64,000 bases of DNA from Micractinium sp. NFX-FRZ (Eukaryota; Chlorophyta; Trebouxiophyceae; Chlorellales; Chlorellaceae): the NCBI GenBank assembly GCA_029339195.1, contig JAPTJF010000095.1, positions 1 to 64,000 of the forward strand, written 5' to 3'. The notes under the pieces were generated by a model that had not been told where the DNA came from, did not search any database, and saw nothing but the letters and a program-made list of their open reading frames with translations. Below are positions 11,697 through 22,900 of this stretch, one piece after another (position 1 is the first letter of the stretch; each line of letters begins with the position of its first letter). The translations under genes and the position numbers were made by a program.

Positions 11697-13309
11697 ATGG
11701 AGCGCGCTCTGACCCACAGCCTGGCCTCTTGCAGCGGCCTGGTCCGCGCCCCGGTTGCTTGCAGCAGCAACACCGCCCGCCAGGTGGTGCGCGCCCCGCG
11801 GCTGGCGCTTCGCGTCCAGGCGGTGCAGTCCCTCAGCCGGGGCAACGCGGCGGCTTCGGCCAGCAGTCTGCTCAACGCTCCCAGCGCAGAGGAGCTTGCA
11901 GCCCCCGTCACCACGGTGAGCTCGGCTCGCTGGCTGGCCGGTGTGACTAAACCTCCCGGCGGCGTCAGCCCTGGGCGCGGTGACGGCGTCGCCCAGCTGC
12001 CCGCGCGCCAGCCCCCCACCAGCCAGGCCCCACAGTCATCCACTTGCCTATTTGTGGTCGTGTTTGTTTGTGATCCCACCAGCCAACCACCAGTGATCGC
12101 AGCGCCTGGCTGGCTGCCCGCCGCCGTTGTGCCGTCGGCCCCCGCCGGTGCCCGCCAGGGCTTTTGAACGCCCGTTCATCATCTCTGCTCTTTCTTGGGT
12201 GCTGCAGGTGCACTCCCCTGAGGAGTTCAAGGACTTGCTGGCCGCCAACAAGGACAAGATGGTTGTGCTGATGTGCAAGGCCACCCACTGCCGCCCCTGC
12301 AAGGTGGGCCGCGCACAACGGGCACACAGCCGGCATGCGGGCCAGCGCCGGGGGGAAGCTGGGCGGGCGGGCCAGGCGTGGGGGGGCGCTCCACCCTGCC
12401 GCCTGCCCAGCCACAGCTGGCAGCCCCCCAGCCGCTGGCAGCCCTCCCTGGCTCTGTCTAGGCCTGTGGGAAGCACCAGCGGCGCTGGGCGGCCAGGTCC
12501 GCCACGGGATAACGCCCGATTCCGACGGCAGCCCTGGCGCTGTGCCGGCGCCGGCGTGCCCGCTCTCAACGGCACCAGCCACCACACCACCCATCCTCCC
12601 GCCTCACCGCGTCCCGCCCCCTGCCCCCTCCTCCTCTTCTCCCCACTGCAGCTGTTTGCCAAGAAGTACGCAGCGGCCGCCATGCAGTACAGCGACGCCA
12701 TCTTCATGCAGATCATGGGAGACGAGAGCAAGGACACCCGCGCCATGATGATTGACTGGAAGGTGAGGCCCGGGGCCTGTGGGTGTATGTTGTAGCCTTG
12801 AGCCAGCCAACCAGGGTACCTGGGGGCGGTGTTGGTGCGGTGGCTTGGTAGCAAGTTTGCGGTGCAATTCGTGAACTCGTGTTCCCTACCTTGCCTCACC
12901 CATGCGTCCTGCCCCTCTGCCCCCCCCCTGCTGCTTCAGGTCCGCGTGACCCCCACCTTCATTGTGTTCCGCAACGGCGAGAAGGTGCACAGCCACGGGG
13001 GCATCAACGAAGTCAACCTGCACAGGGTGAGCAACAGTGGGGGCGCTCGCCCGCTTGCCTGTGGTGCTGTCTCGTGGGAGGGGAGCTGTTGCAGCCGCCG
13101 CTGCCGGTGCTGCCCCCTTCGCACCTGCCTCCTCGGCATGCCGGTGCACACGTCGAGCTCTCCTCTTGCTCAGCTTCTTAACCAGCCCCTGCCCCTCTCC
13201 TGCTCCTTTGTCCTGCCCCCTGCAGTACATTGCCAAGTACCTGCAGGAGGGAGAGGCGGGCTTTGGCTCCTTTGTGGAGCCCGCAGCCGGCTCCGAGTCC
13301 TCGGAGTGA
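11697..13309 (+). CDS. Plastid thioredoxin-like protein, CRPC active site
   Basis: Five exons join in phase: 11697-11915, 12208-12303, 12652-12762, 12940-13026 and 13226-13309, giving 198 residues. Residues 1 to about 60 are Ala/Ser/Arg-rich without acidic residues (MERALTHSLASCSGLVRAP), as in a chloroplast transit peptide. The thioredoxin fold follows: HSPEEFKDLL, MVVLMCKATHCRPCK with a C101-R-P-C104 redox pair, MGDESKDTR, VRVTPTFIVFRNGEKVHSH with the cis-Pro at P147, and a final helix YIAKYLQEG. The MGDES ... EKxH ... GI pattern recalls the drought-induced CDSP32 thioredoxin family of plastids, but here there is one domain rather than two. CRPC replaces the canonical CGPC. Expected role: thiol-disulfide exchange in the stroma. 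The exact subfamily is uncertain. Unlike most neighbours, its introns show no obvious exon copies. Confidence 0.88.
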
Positions 13310-13336
13310 AGGCGCAGCCCCCCTAGAGAGACTGCC

Positions 13337-13388
13337 AGCAGCACGTCTCAGCAGCAGCACGTCTCAGCAGCAGCACGTCTCAGCAGCA
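13337..13388 (+). repeat. 16-bp tandem repeat in thioredoxin-like 3' UTR
   Basis: Three exact copies of a 16-bp unit built on GCACGTCTCAGCAGCA start about 30 bp after the stop codon (GCACGTCT at 13341, 13357 and 13373). The palindromic CACGTG-like core is incomplete. Confidence 0.8.
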
Positions 13389-14560
13389 GCATCAGCAGCG
13401 GCGGCGGCCCGGCGCGCACCCGGACGGTGGTACACCCAACCCAACCCGACTGGCGCCGGCCGGCTGCAACCCAGCGGTTGGCCGCCCCGCACTCGCACCC
13501 CATGCACGCATCATGCACGCCGCCTTGACGGACGCACGCCATACAGTCAAACCCCCTACGCATGCCCACACACGCCTTCTCAAACCGGCGACAGCAGCAG
13601 CGCAAACGCTAGCAGCAGGTCACCGGCGGTGTCTTTACTGGTCTTCTTTCCGCGCCCCTCTCACGAGCCGCCCCCCTCCGCCGGGGCGCGCGCCCGCGTG
13701 GCGCGCGATTCCTTCTTCTTCCTATCCCCACCCCGAAAAGCCTTGCACTGCCTCATTCACTCTGCGATGGTTTTTATGCAGACGCCCCCGCACCGCACGC
13801 ACACACCACGTGCCCTGACGCCTCGTGCCATTGCTTCCCAGGCGTGCCGCCGCCACCACTACACCCGCCCGCCCCACGCCGGTTGCCGGCAATTGTGGCA
13901 CCAGCAGGCTTAGGCCGACCCCTCGGGTGGCGGCGCCCTGGCCGTCCCACCCACCCACCCCCCACACACATCGCCCGGCTTCCCGGGCTTGCCCCAGCAC
14001 AACACACGACCGCACACATATACACCGCTTGCCCGCCTCCCGCTTGCGCTCGCTCGTCCCCGTCCCCGCAGGCGGCATTTAGTGTCTCCCCCCTTGGTCC
14101 CTTGTTCTGGTCTGGCTCGTTCCCCCTGCCCAGTTATATGTGCGTGCTGTCTCCCCTTGCCCGTTCCAACTCCCAACGCTTTTCACAGGCAGCCCTGAGG
14201 CCGCCCATCCCCTTTCTTCCTCCCCACCCCTTCCCCTTTCCCCACCCGCCCTCGCGCCCCACCCAGGCCTCGCTCCCTGGTGCATCTAGTGCGCCACCCA
14301 GCGCCCCGTATACCAGTGATGCTTGCGGGCCCCCAGCCCCTCGCCCGCCCTCCCCCTTCATCTGACATCAGCTCTGCCGAACCACCAGTCGGGTCCGTTG
14401 CTGCCCGATTTGCCAGCCAGCCAGCCGTCCTCTTTCTCTCCCCACGCTTTAGTCCCGCACTGCCGCCTCCCATGGATGCACCTCTCCTTTCTCTCCCACA
14501 ATGCCCCCCTCCTTCAGCCAACCTGTACCCTCGCCCTGTAACATCAGTCGATCCGACAAC
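13389..14560. other. Gene-poor interval, C-rich
   Basis: About 1.2 kb of pyrimidine- and C-rich sequence lies between the thioredoxin-like gene and the end of the next minus-strand gene. Open frames here are low-complexity and lack coherent protein character. A TGTAA occurs at 14537-14541, so part may be 3' UTR. No further gene is supported. Confidence 0.4.
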
Positions 14561-17209
14561 CAGCGATTTGCAGCAAGGCAGTCGCAGTGGTGGTCCAGAG
14601 GATTGGGGTTGCTGCAAAGGCTGCCACCCTCCGCTGGCTGTGCCTGGGTGTGGCACCTTGTGGGGCACCTGTGCTTGCTGCGAGTTTACAACAGCCTCAT
14701 AAACAACATCTGGCTCGACGGGCAAGTGAAGCAGGGCTGCTTGCAACAAGGGCGGCTCCGTGGGCAGGGGTGTCCAGCCACGCTTGTCTTGTCTGCCCCC
14801 ATGGCCCCCACGGCCTCACACTCTCTTGAAGCTTTCGTCCTCTGGGGGGCAGGAGGGGGGAGGCAAGAGGGATGAGGGCAGCAGAAGTGAGGACGGTCAT
14901 ACCTTTGGGTGGCGGGCAGTTCGGGAAGGAGGGCCTCCCAGCCCGGCCTCACACCCCTTGAAGCGGTGGTCCTCTGGCAGGGCATCGCTGGTCAGCCCCC
15001 TTCACACACACTGCAGACACACTTGCCCAACAGGAAAGACAGTAGCTTTACCTCAACCCCAACTGCTCCGAGCAGTCGAGGAGTCATGTTGTCTCGACGG
15101 CCGCAGTCTGGGTGCATGCACCACAAGAGCTCCCCCCAACAGCGCAAGCACAGCATTATTGACAGACAACAGACAAAGCCCAGCTCACCACACTGTTCCT
15201 CCTGCCCCAACGCCCGCGGTTTGAGTGCAGGCACTACAAGAGCTCTCCCCAAACAATGAAAGCAGATGCATTATAGTGTAGGACAGCACCCAGCTCACCA
15301 AACTGCTCCTCCAGCCCCGAAGGCTGCTGCGGCACCTTGCCGGCCTCTGCCGGATCTGCAGTGCAGCGCAGTGGCAGGGGTGAGGCCGGCACACGTCTTC
15401 AGGGACACACACGCTGGAGTGTCTCGTGTTGTTTGTTGTGCGTGTCTCCCAGAATCCCTCCCAGGTAAGTGGGGGCAATGCCTACCGAGCATATAACTGT
15501 GTGCCAACCGACACACACTCCCAGCAGCTTGCCAGTGGATGCCCGGCTAACTGCCCCCACCTCACCGGCCTCGTTGAAGGTGCGCAGGTGGGCGGGGTCC
15601 AGGCCTCCCATGTCTGCGGGCGGGGGGGCGGGCAGGCAGGCGGGCAGGTGGTTAGGCAGGCAGGCGGGCAGGCATGCAGCCAGGCGAGCAGGCAAAGCGG
15701 CAGGTAGGTGGGGAGGCAGGCAGGTAGGCAGGCACGTGGGCATGCACACCGCATGCTCACGTGGTGGGAAGGCAGGTGGGGCTACCAAGCCAACCGACGC
15801 TACGCTCGCAATTGCCACCTGTCACCGTTCCTGTGTGCGCTCGCTGGACTACTCTGCTCCCTGCCAGCCTTACACAGGCCCTCCCCAGCACCCAGTGCCT
15901 ACGTGTCCCATGACCACCCCATCCCGCCCCGCTCTCATTCTCGCACCATCCACAGCCTCGGCATCCCGCCGCTCCAGCCCCCTAGCACCCGCTGCCGCCG
16001 CGTCCTCCCCAAGCCCCATTCCGCTCCCACCCCCTGTCCCGCCCCACATCCATATTCTCACGCACCGTCTGCGGCCTGGGCATCCCGCCGCTCCAGCCCC
16101 CCGGCAAACGTCTCCTCAGCCATCAGCCCGGGCACTTCTGCGCCTGCAGGGTTGCCCAGGCGACGAAAGTTGCAGGTGGGGGGAAGGGGCGAGGGAGGCG
16201 GGGGAGAGACGATTCAGTTGCCCACAGGGTCAAGCGGGACAGGAAGGGGGGAGGAGGGCATCTGATGGATACCCCCGTCGTTGAGCGGAGGGCGGCACGA
16301 AGTCCACAGTTCTGCCAAAGAAGGCTGAGCAGGGAGGGAGGAAGAATGCTTGGCTACTGGCAGGTGCAGGCTGAGAGCACGGCGGGGAGCACGGCGGGGG
16401 CGGCATGGTGGGGCAGGTCTCAAGTGCTGGCAGGGCCAGGCAGGAAGCGGCTGCAGGAGCGGTGCCCGGGTGTCTAGGTCCCGGCAGTTTGAAGCAAGAG
16501 AATGCAGGGGCGTGTCTAGGGCCCAGTAGGTTCAGGCAGAGCAACGGAGAGCGGCAGGGGAGCGGAGGATGGAGCGGCGGGGGCAGTGTGGAGTGTGCCT
16601 TTCCCGCTGGCGGTGAGGGAGGGGCAGGGCGACGAGCGCTGCCTGCACACAGCGCCGCCCCATGGCAAGCCTGCCGCTGCACGACACCCATCTCCCGGTT
16701 CACATTCTTCCTGCCACCACCAAACCAGGCTGCCTGCATTCCCACACCCACCTCCCCCTCACCACCAGCAAACAGCCGCTCCCCGTGCTCGGACGACGGC
16801 AGCTCGTCGCGCTGCACCGGCTGGGAAGGGGCGCCGCCGGTGCTGGTGCTGGCCGGGGCAGCGCTGCTCTCGCTCCCTGCAGCTTGTGAGCCCTCCGCCG
16901 CAGCTAGGCTGCCAGCATCACCCACCGGTTTGCCTGCACACGATGAAGGGCAAGCTTCGCAGTGGACTGATGAGCAAGAGAGGCTGGGGCCGCGCAGGCA
17001 GGCGGTCGTGGCGGGCAGGGAGCGGCAGGGGCAGCAGAGAACCTCCAGCAGGTGTGCCACCAACCTTGGACGGCCTGGCTGAGCTTGGCAGCAGCCGCAG
17101 CTGCCACCTCCTTGAGCCCCAGAACGGCAAAGCCAGAGCGGCCCAGCAGCTGGCTGCCGGCGGCGGGGCCAGAGGCAGCCAGCACACTCGGCTTCAATGC
17201 ACGGAGCAT
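14560..17209 (-). CDS. Unrecognised protein, possible organelle presequence; 3' end unresolved
   Basis: Five exons join in phase: 17209-17065, 16933-16763, 16143-16066, 15613-15566 and 15355-15299. The start MLRALKPSVLAASGPAAGSQ is Arg/Ala/Ser-rich and amphipathic, suggesting an organelle-targeting peptide. The rest is acidic and Ala/Ser-rich (PGLMAEETFAGGLERRDAQ, MGGLDPAHLRTFNEAG, PQQPSGLEEQF), with no domain I recognise. Downstream, an in-phase exon candidate starts at 14973 (EDHRFKG). Another near 14720 reads DVVYEAVVNSQQAQVPHKV and could join directly after QF. I cannot decide between them, so the 3' boundary given is approximate. The introns are unusually rich in exon-edge copies and CAGG minisatellite. 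Confidence 0.5.
14810..15300 (-). repeat. Exon-edge duplications at the 3' part of the unrecognised gene
   Basis: The end of exon 5 plus donor (EEQFG then GTGAGCTGGG, donor at 15298) recurs in decayed form at 15188 (EEQCG then GTGAGCTGGG). A third weak copy lies near 15080. Separately, CAG-AGGACCACCGCTTCAAGG at 14973 has a sister at about 14850. Units are about 110-130 bp. Confidence 0.7.
15640..15745. repeat. CAGG minisatellite in intron
   Basis: A run of GGCAGGCAGGCGG-like units lies between exons 3 and 4 of the unrecognised minus-strand gene. Confidence 0.8.
15947..15992 (-). repeat. Exon ghost: copy of exon 3 end plus donor
   Basis: On the minus strand GLERRDAEAVDG followed by GTGCGA copies the true exon 3 end GLERRDAQAADG followed by GTGCGT at 16066. 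Offset is 119 bp. Confidence 0.85.
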
Positions 17210-17787
17210 GGCTGGCAAATCGTCCTCGAACTCTGCACCACCAAGCCGGGAAGCATGGACTCTCGACTGCCCTCAACCGTGATTCTCGACCCATCCCTTG
17301 GAATCTTGCTTTCCATCCTTCGCCAGCACCTTCTTCCCAGCTGCCGCCCACACAGTAAAGCTTTGTTCCTTTCTCGCCTTTGCTTTGGAACTGACTCTGC
17401 TTGAAGGGTGTTGTGAGTTGAAAGTTGACTGCCTACGGTCGCTCAGAGTTAGCTGTGGTCCTAAGGAGAGGAGGTTGGGATTGGCGGGCAGGACGGTGGC
17501 GTTGACAGGTGAGGGGGAGCGCGGGAGAGGAAGCAGGAGAGCCTAGAAAGCTGCCTAGAGTACAGTGAGCTAACAGAGAGGAAAGCAAAGGGAACTGGCT
17601 GCCTAGCCTACAGGGTAGTCAAAGGGATAACAGTGTGCTAGCAGGAGGAGTGTACAGAGGGGAGGGCAGGGCAGGGGAGGCTGGCGGGGACGGGCGCTGC
17701 GCTTGCGGCGGCACCGCATCCCCCTGCTGCCGCACAGCTTAGGGCGGCGGTCTATGGGGGCCTCCCTGGCCCTCCGCTGTGCAGCGC
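17210..17787. other. Intergenic, upstream of unrecognised gene and downstream of centrin
   Basis: About 580 bp between two minus-strand genes. It should hold the centrin 3' UTR and the promoter of the unrecognised gene. I saw no clear TATA box, TGTAA signal or ORF of merit. Confidence 0.4.
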
Positions 17788-19479
<1,692 letters not shown>

Positions 19480-19989
19480 TCTTGCTGCCGTCGATCGAAC
19501 TACTTCAGCGGCGGAGCGAGGGACGGCGGCTGGGGCACCAGGATTAGGCGACGCTATGGGCAAACAAAGACAAGCAGCGGGTGAGCAAATGAGCAAGAAA
19601 ACTGGCAGAGGCGCAGCAGGAAGCACAGCACAGGTCCCATGCAGGCCCCGTCGTGTTGAAGGCTCCACCCACCGCCATCAGACCTTGGTTTTGGTATGCA
19701 AGTCTCGGGATTGGAGCAGAGGCGGCAACGCTTCCACAAACCCTGCCAGCAACCCTTCCCTCTGCCCTGCCGCTTGCCGCGAGGCTGAGCACCCCAGGTG
19801 AGTCCCGAGACGGCTTTGTAAGCTCTGCAGATCATCACAGACCTGTTCACCCGCTTAAAGTTTGCACCCACCACCGCCCGCCAGTGCCGCCGCCGGTCGC
19901 CGCTGCCGCCAACCTCACTCAATGTGCCACCTGCTCCGCAGGGCCTCACCTCGCTCTGACTCGTCTCGCAGGCACTGCCAGCACTGCCA
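19480..19989. promoter_or_regulatory. Divergent promoter interval, centrin / F-box protein
   Basis: 510 bp separate two opposite start codons. No strong TATA box is visible. Inferred promoter region only. Confidence 0.35.
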
Positions 19990-22900
19990 ATGGCACCAAA
20001 ATCGAAGAAGGGCACCCCGCCCAAGCGCAAGCGGCGCCCCAGGATGGTGGGGCTGCTGGGCATCGAGCTGGCGGGCAGCTCCGAGGATGAGGATTATCGC
20101 CCCAGCGGCGGCAGCAGCGGGGCTGCTGGCACCAGCAGGCGGCCGGGCCGCCAGCGAGCAGCAGGAGCTGCCCAGCAGGGGGAGGACGATGTGCCGCTGG
20201 CGCAGCGCCGCCGGCAGCTTCAGCAGCAGCAAGCACATGCCGGTGGCAGCGCCGGGGCAGGCAGCTCAGCAGCGGCGGGCACAGCACGGCCAGACGGCAG
20301 CTCGCAGCCATACCACGGCCCGGCCCTGGACCTGCCTCACGACGTGCTGTGCAATGTCCTGCGGCTGGCCTGTGCGCCCGCTGCCGGCGGCGCCATCCCC
20401 ACCGCTGCGGCAGGTATGCGGACATGGGGCAGGGCGGGCGCGGCAGCAAGGGGTTGTGTGTGTGTGTGTGTGTGTGTGCGGGCCAAGAAGTGTATTGAGT
20501 CGGGGTAGAGGAGGAACGAGAAATGCCTGGCACAGTCACCTGTGTGTGTGTGCGGGCCAAGAAGTGTATTGAGTACGGGTAGAGGAGGAAAGAGAAATGC
20601 CTGGCACAGTCACCGGGACCCTCCCTCTGCCACCATCCCGCCCTGCACTCCTCATGCCCTGCCCGCCCCGCCTTCCTGCCCCGCCCCGCCCGCTGTCCCG
20701 TCCATCCCCGCGTGCCTGGCAGTCCGCCGCCAAGGCCCGACTTGTGGCAGCACATCAACCTGTCCTTCCCTCCCTTCCCCACCCTGTCACATACCTCCCT
20801 TGCCCCAACCGCAGCCATGTGTGTGTCGCGCGCATGGCGGGCAGCCGTCGAGGCCTGCCCCGACCTGTGGCAGCACATCAGCCTCTCCTGGCGGCGGTGC
20901 CGCCCCACGGACGCCGCCATAGCGCGCGCAGCACCCCGCTGGTCCCACCTGCGCTGGCTGAGCCTGTCGGGGGTGGCGGGGGTGGGGGATGCGGGCCTGC
21001 AGGTGGGGGGGGAATAGTTGTTGATTGTCACTGGCTGGTGGCCGGGCAGCATGGGAAGGGGTGCTTGACGCGTACTGCAGCGCCTGCCCGTCCGGCCCGT
21101 GCCCAGCGCAATGCTTGCAGGCTGATGGGCATGGGGGCAGTGCGGTCTGGCTGAGCGCGCTCTACGCTCACATCTGCGCCACTGCCAACAGCGTGCCCGC
21201 TGCTCGCTGCCCGCCACTGCCTGGTTTGCCCTCACGCCCCCCCATTGACCGCCCCCCTTGCCGTCCCCCTCCCGCTCGCCCGCTGCCTGTCTGTTTGCAG
21301 ACCCTGGCCAACTGCTGCCCCCGCCTCTCCTCCCTGGCTCTGGCGCACTGCACCCAGTACAGCGACCGTGGGATGGCGGCAGCCCTGACCACCATGCTGC
21401 TGCGCCCGGCAGCCCCCAACGGCAGCACCGCCCCGCTGCGCCGTCTGGACCTCTCCTTCACGCAGGTGTGATTGAATGCTCGCCACTCCTACCCGCCGGG
21501 GGTGGGGGGGCCGGACGCTCCCACCCAGCTGCTCTGGGTGCTGCTGCCGCCGCTGCTGGGTGGGGTGTATCCAAAACTGCAATTGCTCACACCGCAGGTC
21601 TCCCCCAAGATGGTTCGCTAGGTGCTCACGCATCCCTGTGTCATTTTCTGTCAAAAAAACGTTTCTTTCCCCCTCACCGCAGGTCTCCCCAAAGGTGTCT
21701 GGGCTGGGGCCTGGTGGTGCGCTAGATGCGTACACAATGCCATCAACACTCTGTTGTCACTTTTGGTCACAATCGGTTCATTCTCTCACTGCAGGTCTCC
21801 CCCAAGGTGTCTGGGCTGGACCTGGTGGTGCGCGAGGTGCTCACCCAGCAGGCGCGCAACCCAGGCGGCCCCGTGCTGGAGGTGAGGTCCTGGAAGCCTG
21901 CGTGGCAGCGCCAGCCTGGCAGCGCCTGCGGGGCCTGCATGGCCTGCTGGGTCCCGTGGCACCTGCCCCGCCCGCCCCCCTTTTTTGCCTGGGGTGTGGG
22001 GCCCTCTGCTGCACTCCCTTCACTGTCCTACATCCTTCCGCCCTCCGCTGGGTTCAGAAGCTGCCCTGGGTGACGCCCTGCAGTGATGCCTCACCGCAGG
22101 AGCTGGTGCTTGTGAATGAGCCGACCTGAATTAGTGTGTGGATTGCACTGCAAAATCTGACTTGATTGACGGCATCCGTTACATGTCCCTGTGTGTGCAG
22201 GAGCTGGTGATCGAGGGGTGCCCGCTGCTGACCCACCAGGGGTTGCGCGCGCTGACAGAGGCCAGCGTGGAGCAGGGGCGCCCGCTGCTGGCCGCCCTCA
22301 CGGTCCTCAACCTCTCGCAGTCGGCAGGTGCGGGTTGTGCCATGAGCCAAACCAGCAGGGGAGCAAGTGGTGGTGGCAGGCAGGCAGGCTGGCAGGGTGC
22401 TGGGTGGAGAGGGGAGGGTGCAGGTATGCGGGTAGGTGGGGTGCCCCCTTGTCTTCCAGCTGTGCCAGCTGTGCAGAGACGGAACATTTTGCCCAGCCTC
22501 GAAAATTCAACCATCCCTTTTGTTGACTTCCCACCACGGCACGAACACTGGAGCTCAGAGCAAAAACGCGTCCAGCACGCCTTGAATTTGATGTGATGAA
22601 GGCAACGCTTCTTACTTTAGCGCCCCTTCACTTCTGTTTGCTCATCCCACTTTGCGCAGGCGCCCGCAGCGACTTTGCCCTCAACATCGAGCGGTTGCAG
22701 TACAGGTGAGGCCGGTGGGGCAGTAGACAGGGGGGCAAGCCAGTCAGTGGGCTTCAGCTTGTGCCCATTTACTGCCTGCCAGCTTCAGCCAGCCCTCTCT
22801 TGCACCCCCAAACCCACTCCCTGCCAGCTTCGACCCTGCCCTCTCGTGCACCCCTCAACCCTCTTCCTGCCAGCTTCAACCCTGCCCTGTCGTGCACCCT

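Noticed and set aside
17210..17218. Three extra codons before the unrecognised minus-strand gene
   Set aside because: The apparent first Met is a TTG codon; the ATG is at 17209.
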